Shown: piece after piece, positions 1-5,551 of the stretch
How the letters are laid out: every line of letters begins with the position of its first letter
Numbering within the stretch: the stretch's first letter is position 1
DNA from: Akkermansiaceae bacterium
GTDB lineage: Bacteria > Verrucomicrobiota > Verrucomicrobiia > Verrucomicrobiales > Akkermansiaceae
NCBI GenBank assembly: GCA_029288115.1
Contig: JARFPV010000187.1
Coordinates: 1 to 5,551, forward strand
DNA length: 5,551 bases
Direction of reading: 5' to 3'
The notes under the pieces: model-generated
What the model was told of the DNA's origin: nothing
The model's database searches: none
The model's input: the letters and a program-made list of their open reading frames with translations, nothing else
Made by a program: the position numbers and the translations under genes

Positions 1-680
1 TTCTTGCTCTTGTCGCGATTCTTTTCCTTCTCGTTATACTCGGCAACAAACTTTTTCACCCAGCGCTTGGCGACCTCAAGGTCCTTTTCCTCGCCGGTGG
101 AAAGCATGAACTGGAGCGCACCATCGAGTCCGATCCCGATCGACTCTTTGTTGGCAGCCAGGGCATCGGCGCAGGCGCGGACGATCTTGTTGGTCTTTTC
201 GCAGTTCAGCGGCCAGGTTTTGCTGAAAGCACCGAGTGCAGGGAGTTTGACGACTACTTCCTTGGCGGCGGATTTGGCATCGTCTTTGACCATGAGCTTC
301 ATGATTCCGCCCTTGGCCTCGGCCTCGGTGATCCAGTTACCGAGGAGCACACGTGGATCGATGCCTTTCATCGTGTGGCCGTTCACGCTTTCGATGATTT
401 GTCCTTTCTTGAGCTTACCTGTGGCTGCCGCAGGCGATCCTTCCTCGACGTTGACGATGTGCATCGTGAAGTTAGGCGCACGCAGTTCCAGGCCAACGCC
501 CACCGGGCCAAAGCGTTTGATCTTGTATCGTGCAGCAGTGGGGTCGGGCCAGGAGTGGAACTGAGGAACCTCGGTGTAATAGCCATCCACTGATTTGTAA
601 TCTTGAGCTGATGCGGTTGGGAGAACCGCAAGTGCAGCCGTGACAGCTGCTAATAATACGTTACGTGTTTTATTTTTCAT
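1..680 (-). CDS. Secreted PDZ-domain protein, DUF6288-like, C-terminus cut off by window edge
   Basis: This frame is open from an ATG at 678-680 to the left edge, giving 226 complete codons and no stop, so the C-terminus lies outside the window. Residues 1-25 form a signal peptide: basic MKNKTR, then a hydrophobic stretch, then an ASA cleavage site before Q26. Residues about 57-145 read as a PDZ-like domain. It starts at RFGPVGVGLELR, has a 'VEEGSPAAATGKLKKGQII' core at 78-96 and the typical 'VNG' at 99-101. After it comes 'LPALGAFSKTWPLNCEKTNKIV' in two parts (146-167), then a helical, charged stretch. A PDZ domain followed by this W/C-containing linker resembles DUF6288 proteins of Planctomycetota and Verrucomicrobiota, whose function is unknown. 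No protease catalytic domain is visible in this part. It lies 104 bases downstream of the DUF1080 gene on the same strand. No clear Shine-Dalgarno sequence precedes the start. The PDZ call is firm; the DUF6288 name is from memory of the family pattern. Confidence 0.8.
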   Translation of the reverse strand, partial: MKNKTRNVLLAAVTAALAVLPTASAQDYKSVDGYYTEVPQFHSWPDPTAARYKIKRFGPVGVGLELRAPNFTMHIVNVEEGSPAAATGKLKKGQIIESVNGHTMKGIDPRVLLGNWITEAEAKGGIMKLMVKDDAKSAAKEVVVKLPALGAFSKTWPLNCEKTNKIVRACADALAANKESIGIGLDGALQFMLSTGEEKDLEVAKRWVKKFVAEYNEKEKNRDKSK

Positions 681-784
681 GGTCGAAATATGGTTCATCT
701 TGGATGTGTTGTTGAGGCTAGCATTTTCGTTCCCAACTACAATCGCTGAGATCACCAATGCCTGCCTAGGTCAGGATAAAAATT

Positions 785-1426
785 CTAAGGTAAAAGTTTA
801 ACTTTGATATTTTTTGTTAGGACGATGCTATTGGGGTCATGGGCCTGGATTCCGAAGGTTCCTTGGGACAACTTACGTCTCCCCTCGACACCCGCCTTCT
901 CCTTGTAAATGACCACGGTCTTTCCATTCACTTTTGTTTCTACGGTATTCCCTTTGACGATAATTTCGTAACGAAACCACTCATTGTCTTTGGCGGGGGC
1001 TTCGAGATGTTTTTTAACGATATAGATACTACCTGTTTTGACTGGGTCACCCTGAGTCTGGTTGATCTGGGCTTCGTGACCAACAGGCCATCCTTTATCC
1101 TGATATTTGGTATGGAAAAAAATACCTCCGTTGGAGCCGGGCCTGGTCATCACGTCGGCAACAAAGTGGAAATTTTTTGCGTCCTTGGCTTTGTCCGTTG
1201 TGCAGTAGAGCATCGATTGTTTCCCTTGGCATCTGATGGCTCAGTCTTTGATGGTGATACTCGTCGGATTCCACTTGTCGATTTGCCATCCTGTAAAATC
1301 CTTACCGTTAAATAAATTGATCCACCCGGCCTTTTTTTCGGCGTCGGATAAAACGTTATCCTCGGCATGTGCCACGGTGAAGCTGAGCGAGATGACCAAT
1401 GCGATGGTAAATAGTGATTGTTTCAT
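785..1426 (-). pseudogene. DUF1080 (3-keto-disaccharide hydrolase-like) secreted protein, interrupted by one in-frame TGA
   Basis: From ATG 1424-1426 to TAG 785-787 there are 213 codons in a single frame, broken only by TGA at codon 62 (1241-1243). Codons 1-61 give a signal peptide (residues 1-21, ending AHA before E22) and the typical DUF1080 opening 'GWINLFNGKDFTGW' (34-47) and 'SITIKD'. After the TGA the same frame continues 'AIRCQGKQSMLYCTT', then 'NGGIFFHTKYQ', 'GHEAQINQTQGD', 'TGSIYIVKK', 'EWFRYEIIVKG', 'VNGKTVVIYK', 'GTFGIQAHD' and 'NIKVKLLP', all in family order. DUF1080 is a concanavalin-like beta-sandwich domain; some members hydrolyse 3-keto-glycosides, others may only bind sugar. 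The expected residue at codon 62 is glycine (D-G), so GGA to TGA is the simplest explanation. Read literally, it yields a 61-residue fragment plus a possible 142-residue one from ATG 1211-1213. It could be a pseudogene, a strain variant or a base error. No Shine-Dalgarno sequence is seen before the start. Confidence 0.85.
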
Positions 1427-1595
1427 AGGATGATGATTTGTCTTGGAACGGGTAGGTTTGATTAAAGATCTAAAGCGATAACGATAGCAATAACGGCGGC
1501 TACGAACTCACCATAACCAGAGTGAGAAAATTAGCAAAAAGATTGTTGGCATATCGCGCGGAGGCGCAAAACGCGGTAACACAGCAACCGCCGCA

Positions 1596-3014
1596 TCACT
1601 TACCCTTGAGTAGTTTCATCATCGCCTCTCCCATGGCCAGCCCGATGTCCATGTAGGTCTGGGCATTCTTATTGTAGTGACTACTGGATGATCCGCCCTG
1701 ACTGAGCGGGTGGGTGTAGACCGTGATGACATTCCCCTTGAACTCAGGGTATTTACCAGCGGTTCCGTCAACAGCCATTTGAGCGTCGAAAATCATCTTG
1801 TCGTTTTTTGTATCTTCGGTCACTGGAGCGTCTTTATCGGTCTGACCGAGGGTAGCGACTACGAACTTCGCCTTGGGTGCCTTAAACTCGGACCGCAGTG
1901 TTTTTATCAGGTGCACAAGATTGTGCTCATAGCGCTGGGCTAGTCCGGCATCATAGCGATCCTTGTCGCCTTGCCACCAGGCAAAGCCAACGATCTCATA
2001 TCCACGTCCTTTCCAGTGTGGGAAGTTGTGATCAAAATTATTCAGCACCTCATGTGCGGCGCCAAAGCAGTCATCGTATTGCTTCCCGGCATACCACTCG
2101 ATTTTCTGTGGTGTTGTGCCTTTCTCCCAGGACATCGGCGAGTCCTTGTAACCGGCGTAAATTTTTCCGCCGTATTCATATCGCTTGCTCTCCGGAGGCA
2201 AAAAATCCCATCCAAGTGCGCGGTTCCCCTGAGATGTCTTGAGGATAAGGACGGGATCATCGGTGCCGTTGCCAACAACGTGACCAAATCCGAGCTCTGG
2301 CCCGATCCTGCCACCACCAGCCAGTGGATTAAGCCAGTCACTACCTGTGGCTGTTACAACTCCTTTGTAGTAGACATCATCACGGGATATCCATTGGCCT
2401 TTTTTATTCATCAGGTAAGGATACTTGCCTTGGTATTTGACGAGCGTAGATAATGCACCGGGCACATCTAACTGCGCATACCATCCAAGTCCATTTGCCC
2501 GGTCATTGAGGTAGGTGATTTTAAATGACACCTTCTTCCCAGCGGTCAGCTTGATGTCCGTATGGATTGCCTCCTTGCCTATCTCCTTGCGGTAAACCTC
2601 ATTACCATCGACCTGCATGATGCAGTAGGTTGAGTCGCCATAACCAGGACGGCACTCATACATGCCCGTGGTCTTCATCTCGACAGATCCACGAGTCACA
2701 TGCGTGCCACCACCTGGGTAAGGCGTGGGTTTCGTGCCACCGAAACTCTCGAGTTTCTGAGTCTTGATCGGTTTGAGTTTATCGTAGTTTGCTTTCGGAT
2801 CGTATTCACCCTCATAAACTGAAACAGCGACATCAGTGAACTCCTTGCCCCATCGGCTGCTACCACCAGTGACAGCACCAGCACCAACCATGTTAGACTG
2901 GCCGGAAAGAATGAACACTTTAATGGGTTTGTCAGCGGCATTAGTAACAAGGGAAAGAACAAGACTTGCCGCCGAAATGAGACAGGATGCTTTGGTTAGG
3001 TAGTTTAGTTTCAT
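1596..3014 (-). CDS. Secreted SGNH-type carbohydrate esterase (SASA / sialate O-acetylesterase family) with inserted beta-rich module
   Basis: The 472-residue protein probably removes acetyl groups from carbohydrates outside the cytoplasm. Residues 1-26/27 are a signal peptide (MKLNYLTKASCL... ending TNAA). Block I is 'VFILSGQSNMVGAG' (33-46), with Ser40 in GQSNM as predicted nucleophile. After a long insert, the family pattern resumes at 'GALSTLVKY' (186-194), 'GQWISRDDVYY' (206-216), 'GRIGPELGFGHVVG' (235-248), 'LKTSQGNRALGWDF', and 'GFAWWQGDKDRYD' (343-355). The C-terminal 'SSHYNKNAQTYMDIG' supplies predicted catalytic His446. Residues about 54-185 are an insert; its core ('RGSVEMKTTGMYECRPGYGD', 'VDGNEVYRKE', 'LTAGKKVSFKITYLND') resembles PA14-like sugar-binding beta-sandwiches, which is my inference. 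The stop is TGA, directly after a family-typical end. It sits between the LRR and DUF1080 genes, 104 and 169 bases away. The 14 bases before the ATG show no Shine-Dalgarno match. The SASA family assignment is firm; the true substrate is unknown. Confidence 0.9.
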   Translation of the reverse strand: MKLNYLTKASCLISAASLVLSLVTNAADKPIKVFILSGQSNMVGAGAVTGGSSRWGKEFTDVAVSVYEGEYDPKANYDKLKPIKTQKLESFGGTKPTPYPGGGTHVTRGSVEMKTTGMYECRPGYGDSTYCIMQVDGNEVYRKEIGKEAIHTDIKLTAGKKVSFKITYLNDRANGLGWYAQLDVPGALSTLVKYQGKYPYLMNKKGQWISRDDVYYKGVVTATGSDWLNPLAGGGRIGPELGFGHVVGNGTDDPVLILKTSQGNRALGWDFLPPESKRYEYGGKIYAGYKDSPMSWEKGTTPQKIEWYAGKQYDDCFGAAHEVLNNFDHNFPHWKGRGYEIVGFAWWQGDKDRYDAGLAQRYEHNLVHLIKTLRSEFKAPKAKFVVATLGQTDKDAPVTEDTKNDKMIFDAQMAVDGTAGKYPEFKGNVITVYTHPLSQGGSSSSHYNKNAQTYMDIGLAMGEAMMKLLKGK

Positions 3015-3118
3015 GGCTTGGTTGAATCGTTGTAGGCAGTGTTAACGGTCGATTCCAAGAATTTTGTCAGTTCTTACCTACTCCATCATTGGAAAGGCAT
3101 CCCCCCCTATCGTCAGGG

Positions 3119-4123
3119 TTATGTGGTATCCCCCGGCACATCCATATCGCGAAGTTGATCGCAGCCACTAAAGGCACCCCTTCCAACAGGCTTTACGCCT
3201 TTCGGCAACTTAAGGCCTTTGAGTGCTTTGCAGTTTTTGAAAGCATAAGCGCCAATCGTCATCAGACTATCAGGAAATTTTTTCAGCGTCATTTTGGTAC
3301 ACTCGGCAAAAGCATAATTACCAACCTTGGTGATACCGTCTGGGAGTGCGACTTTGTTAAGATTGCTGCACCGCCAAAACAAGCCGAAGGGAATGGCTGT
3401 GACTTTAGCCGGGATGGATACCTCTTTCAGGCTGCTACAATCCTGAAACGATTTCTGACCGATGTTAGTCACCGTATCGGGGATTTTTACACTTTCAAGG
3501 TTCTTGCATCCTAGGAAGACACTACCGGTGTGACCGCCAATATCAGTAACACCGCCGGGGATGATAATATTCTTCAGATTGGTGCAATGGGAGAATGCGT
3601 ATGGGCCGATCGAGGTAGCCGTCTTCGGGACTGAGAAATCCCCTTTTCTACCTGCCCCAACAGCCAGCAGAGTCATTTTCTTCTTATCAAACATGACTCC
3701 ATCCAGACTGGAGAAATCGGGATGATCTATAGCAACCACTATATTTTCAAGATCTTGGCAGCTGTTCAAAGTGCCCGGCTTCAGGAAACGAATCGTCTTG
3801 GGAATGACTATCTCCGTGACCCCCTTACATGATTTTAATGCGTTAGCATCAATGCCATAGACTTCGTGCCCATCGATCGTTGACGGTATTACGATCTTTC
3901 CCTTGGTGCCTGGCAATACACCAGTGATGGCAACCCGAGTCAGGTGTTTTTCTTCCTGTGCCCTCTTGCCGTGCAATAGCCATCTGTTGTTATAGATGGC
4001 GTATTTGAAATGACCTGACTTGCCGGATTTGAGGTAAGGTCGGATCGCGTCACTCGCAGACAGGGAAGTCGGAATCAAATTGCATGCGGTAAATACCGCC
4101 ATCACGATGCTTGTCGATTTCAT
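3119..4123 (-). CDS. Secreted BspA-like leucine-rich repeat protein (LRR_5)
   Basis: The 334-residue protein is built almost entirely of BspA/LRR_5 repeats with the pattern 'IGxYAFxxCxxLKxIxIPxxV'. The repeats start near residue 75 ('KIVIPSTIDGHEVYGID') and run to the C-terminus. A cysteine marks each repeat: 99, 122, 180, 206, 229, 252, 275, 298 and 321. The last six are exactly 23 residues apart. A family-typical 'GVMFDKKKMTLLAVGAG' element interrupts the array at 142-158. Such proteins are surface or secreted scaffolds for binding proteins or glycans; no catalytic motif is seen. I chose ATG 4121-4123: it gives a compact signal peptide (MKSTSIVMAVFTAC...SLSA, cut before S24) and has AAGG eight bases upstream. 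In-frame ATGs at 4136-4138 and 4154-4156 would add 5 or 11 residues ahead of the same hydrophobic segment. Cys14 could suggest a lipoprotein, but F at -3 fits the lipobox poorly. The stop is TAA. Its job beside a sulfatase and an esterase is unknown; glycan or surface adhesion is a guess. Confidence 0.88.
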   Translation of the reverse strand: MKSTSIVMAVFTACNLIPTSLSASDAIRPYLKSGKSGHFKYAIYNNRWLLHGKRAQEEKHLTRVAITGVLPGTKGKIVIPSTIDGHEVYGIDANALKSCKGVTEIVIPKTIRFLKPGTLNSCQDLENIVVAIDHPDFSSLDGVMFDKKKMTLLAVGAGRKGDFSVPKTATSIGPYAFSHCTNLKNIIIPGGVTDIGGHTGSVFLGCKNLESVKIPDTVTNIGQKSFQDCSSLKEVSIPAKVTAIPFGLFWRCSNLNKVALPDGITKVGNYAFAECTKMTLKKFPDSLMTIGAYAFKNCKALKGLKLPKGVKPVGRGAFSGCDQLRDMDVPGDTT

Positions 4124-4131
4124 TAAATGTA

Positions 4132-4135
4132 CCTT
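4132..4135 (-). promoter_or_regulatory. Possible Shine-Dalgarno AAGG for the LRR gene
   Basis: On the minus strand AAGG stands eight bases before ATG 4121-4123. This is the only start in the window with a recognisable, well-spaced match to the anti-Shine-Dalgarno sequence, and it favours that start over the two upstream in-frame ATGs. Four bases can match by chance, and the site would lie inside the coding region if an upstream start were used. Confidence 0.35.
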
Positions 4136-4164
4136 CATATGTCGACTGTGACACATATCGACTG
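4136..4164. repeat. Short imperfect direct repeat in front of the LRR gene
   Basis: On the + strand CATATGTCGACTG (4136-4148) is followed after TGACA by CATATCGACTG (4154-4164). The copies differ by a two-base insertion. They cover the two alternative upstream ATG codons of the LRR gene and lie within the short gap to the sulfatase gene. It may be a small tandem duplication or a two-site operator; nothing else in the sequence decides between them. Confidence 0.5.
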
Positions 4165-4198
4165 AAAAGCTTAGAAAAAAACATTCCTCGTCTGAAAC

Positions 4199-5536
4199 CT
4201 ACTTCGTATTCCCTTGATAATCCGGATTAGCCGGAAGGGTTTTGACGGCATCGAAGCGGTTGTAACTGTCTTCCAGTTGCTTACGCATCATGGCGAGGAT
4301 TTCGGGGCGGGTTTTGGCAAGGTCTTTCGTCTCACCGATATCCTCCTTCAGGTTGTAGAGCTCGTAACCGTTATCCTCGTAGCGGTGGTGGATTTTCCAG
4401 TCGCCGCGGCGCAGGGCACTGCGTGGGCAGCGTGCGGGGTCGGACGGACGGTTATAGCTCGGCCAGTTCCAGAACAGGTTGCGTTCGCCGAGGGATTTAC
4501 CAGAGAACAGAACATCAGTCAGGTCTTCGCCATCGACTTTTTGGGGATCGGTGGCCTTGACTCCCATGAAGGTGCAGATCGTCGGGTAAAAATCGATCCC
4601 TGAGACGGGTTCAACGGAAGTTTTCCCTGCAGCGATTTCCCCTGGCATCGATGCGATCATCGGAACGCGGATGCCGCCTTCATAGAGCGTGCACTTGTCA
4701 CCACGGAGTGGTTTCTGGCTGGTGTATTTATCGAGGCCACCGTTGTCGGAGATGAAAAGCACGAGAGTTTTTTCCCTCAACCCAAGCTGGTCGAGCTTGT
4801 CGATGATGGCGCCCACCGAGCGGTCGGTTTCCTCGATCATCGCAGCATAGACCGGGTTGTTGTGGCCTTGCAGATCCTTTCCGGCCTTTTTCATCGCAGC
4901 GATCTTACGTTCATACTTGGCGACCACATCCTTCGGAGCATCGAGAGTAGCTCCGTCGTCGTTTTTAATTTCGTCGTGTGGCAAGTAGGTGGAGAAGTAG
5001 AGGAAGAAGCGTTCTTTCTTGTGGCGTTCAAGGAACTCAACACCTGCCTTACGGATAATTGGGGGAAGGTAAGTGCCGTCTGGCACGTCTTTCGGCAGAA
5101 ATGGCAGCTTGAAGGGAGCGAAGTAATTGATCGGCATGCCCAGATAACCCCCTAGCGTGCCGTGCTGGAATCCGTTCGATGGCACCGCACCCTGGATGTG
5201 CCACTTTCCGACGGAGCCGTTGGTAATGCCGGCAGCCGTGAGGACAGTACCAATCGTCGGATAGTCTTTAGGTAGGAACTGGTTGTTCTTTTCCGGGATC
5301 ACCTTCCACTCCGTCTTTTTACCCCGGTTTTTCACCACGGTGTAAACGCCGTGTCGCGACGGCTGGGAACCGGTCAGCATGCAGGCACGAGCGGGAGTAC
5401 AGAGAGATCCCGCTGCATAGGCATGGGTAAAAAGCGTACCGCTCTTCGCCAGGGCATCGATGTGCGGTGTTTCATAGACCGGACTCCCCATACAGGCGAG
5501 ATCACGCCAGCCGAGGTCATCGACATGGATGATGAC
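4199..5536 (-). CDS. Formylglycine-dependent type I sulfatase (arylsulfatase A-like, family S1), N-terminus missing
   Basis: It would hydrolyse sulfate esters, probably on a polysaccharide. The 445 genomic residues begin at VIIHVDDLGW; the signal peptide and the first strand (about 25-35 residues) are lost at the contig end. Numbering from this first residue: Asp6 and Asp7 are calcium ligands. 'SLCTPARACMLTG' (44-56) fits the sulfatase signature C-x-P-x-R, with Cys46 (codon 5399-5401) the residue converted to formylglycine. 'GKWH' (110-113) is the second signature. 'LPHDE' has the likely active-site His187. 'SDNGG' (263-267) supplies Asp264 and Asn265 as metal ligands. 'QKPLRGDK' and 'YEGGIRVP' follow. 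The C-terminal subdomain has the usual 'RGDWKIHH...YELYNLKED' (about 377-400). All key residues are present, so the protein should be active. Maturation needs FGE or anSME, not encoded here. The stop is TAG at 4199-4201. It is the most upstream of the five co-oriented genes. S1 family membership is certain; subfamily and substrate are not determined. Confidence 0.95.
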   Translation of the reverse strand, partial: VIIHVDDLGWRDLACMGSPVYETPHIDALAKSGTLFTHAYAAGSLCTPARACMLTGSQPSRHGVYTVVKNRGKKTEWKVIPEKNNQFLPKDYPTIGTVLTAAGITNGSVGKWHIQGAVPSNGFQHGTLGGYLGMPINYFAPFKLPFLPKDVPDGTYLPPIIRKAGVEFLERHKKERFFLYFSTYLPHDEIKNDDGATLDAPKDVVAKYERKIAAMKKAGKDLQGHNNPVYAAMIEETDRSVGAIIDKLDQLGLREKTLVLFISDNGGLDKYTSQKPLRGDKCTLYEGGIRVPMIASMPGEIAAGKTSVEPVSGIDFYPTICTFMGVKATDPQKVDGEDLTDVLFSGKSLGERNLFWNWPSYNRPSDPARCPRSALRRGDWKIHHRYEDNGYELYNLKEDIGETKDLAKTRPEILAMMRKQLEDSYNRFDAVKTLPANPDYQGNTK

Positions 5537-5551
5537 CTGTCTCTTATACAC
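5537..5551. other. Nextera/Tn5 mosaic-end adaptor remnant (library artefact)
   Basis: The final 15 bases, CTGTCTCTTATACAC, equal the first 15 bases of the Nextera transposase adaptor read-through sequence CTGTCTCTTATACACATCT. Read on the minus strand in the sulfatase frame they give VYKRQ, a known artefact peptide at contig ends, and the GTG at the very edge is not a real start. Genomic DNA therefore ends at about 5536. Confidence 0.93.

Noticed and set aside
761..775. Near-palindrome CCTGCCTAGGTCAGG between the DUF1080 and PDZ genes as a terminator or operator
   Set aside because: Only four base pairs form before a mismatch, and no T-run follows in the direction of transcription.
1241..1243. 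UGA read as glycine (the code of Gracilibacteria and SR1) as the explanation for the in-frame TGA
   Set aside because: The SASA gene ends with TGA at a family-typical C-terminus, and reading through it would add about 30 unrelated residues. The roughly 1,480 codons of the other four genes contain no in-frame TGA. Gene content is PVC-like. Selenocysteine also does not fit a glycine position.
4..1315. Plus-strand open frames at 4-564 and 839-1315
   Set aside because: They lie opposite the PDZ and DUF1080 genes, have no recognisable domains, and are rich in unusual residue runs. They look like antisense shadows of minus-strand coding regions.
1507..1526. CTCAC/GTGAG hairpin between the SASA and DUF1080 genes
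   Set aside because: It has a five-base-pair stem with a ten-base loop and no T-run on the minus strand; this is within chance expectation.
1427..1595. Sigma70-like promoter upstream of the DUF1080 gene (TTGCTA with a 16-base spacer to TATGGT on the minus strand)
   Set aside because: Both boxes match only four of six positions, which is expected by chance in a gap of this size.
3015..3118. Sigma70-like promoter upstream of the SASA gene (CTGACA with an 18-base spacer to GTTAAC)
   Set aside because: The -35 match is fair, but the -10 matches only three of six positions, so it cannot be supported from one sequence.
3089..3514. Plus-strand frame of 141 codons opposite the LRR gene
   Set aside because: It overlaps the repeat-coding region on the other strand, whose 23-residue periodicity is clear; the plus-strand translation has no family features.
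4175..4181. T7 run on the minus strand just after the sulfatase stop as an intrinsic terminator
   Set aside because: No stable GC-rich hairpin precedes it in the sulfatase 3' end.

Overview
This window looks like the end of a metagenome-assembled contig from a PVC-type bacterium, most likely Verrucomicrobiota and less likely Planctomycetota. The assignment rests on gene content: a formylglycine-type sulfatase, a 3-keto-disaccharide hydrolase-like (DUF1080) protein, a SASA-type carbohydrate esterase, a BspA-like leucine-rich repeat protein and a PDZ/DUF6288-like protein. Start sites that mostly lack a clear Shine-Dalgarno sequence are consistent with it. No rRNA, tRNA or marker gene is present, so the taxonomy is an inference.

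All five genes are on the minus strand, so transcription runs from right to left. In that order they are: a sulfatase cut off at its N-terminus by the right end (4199-5536); a 334-residue LRR_5 protein (3119-4123); a 472-residue SGNH/SASA esterase with a large inserted beta-rich module (1596-3014); a 213-codon DUF1080 gene broken by one in-frame TGA (785-1426); and a PDZ-containing DUF6288-like protein whose C-terminus runs off the left end (1-680). The gaps are 75, 104, 169 and 104 bases. They hold no convincing promoter, terminator or RNA gene, and no stretch over 300 bases lacks a gene.

The four proteins with a visible N-terminus, counting the broken DUF1080 gene, each carry a Sec-type signal peptide, and sulfatases of this family are normally exported too. 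Together they suggest an extracytoplasmic carbohydrate-processing locus: desulfation, deacetylation and possibly glycoside cleavage of a sulfated, acetylated polysaccharide. No transporter, regulator or glycoside hydrolase of a well-known class is visible here, so the substrate cannot be named.

Two points matter most for a reader. The last 15 bases (5537-5551) match the Nextera/Tn5 mosaic-end adaptor, so the apparent sulfatase N-terminus (residues VYKRQ) is a library artefact. The DUF1080 gene has a TGA exactly where the family has a conserved glycine, with the reading frame intact on both sides; this points to a recent nonsense mutation or a base error rather than two genes. I see no clear evidence of a wholly new system.
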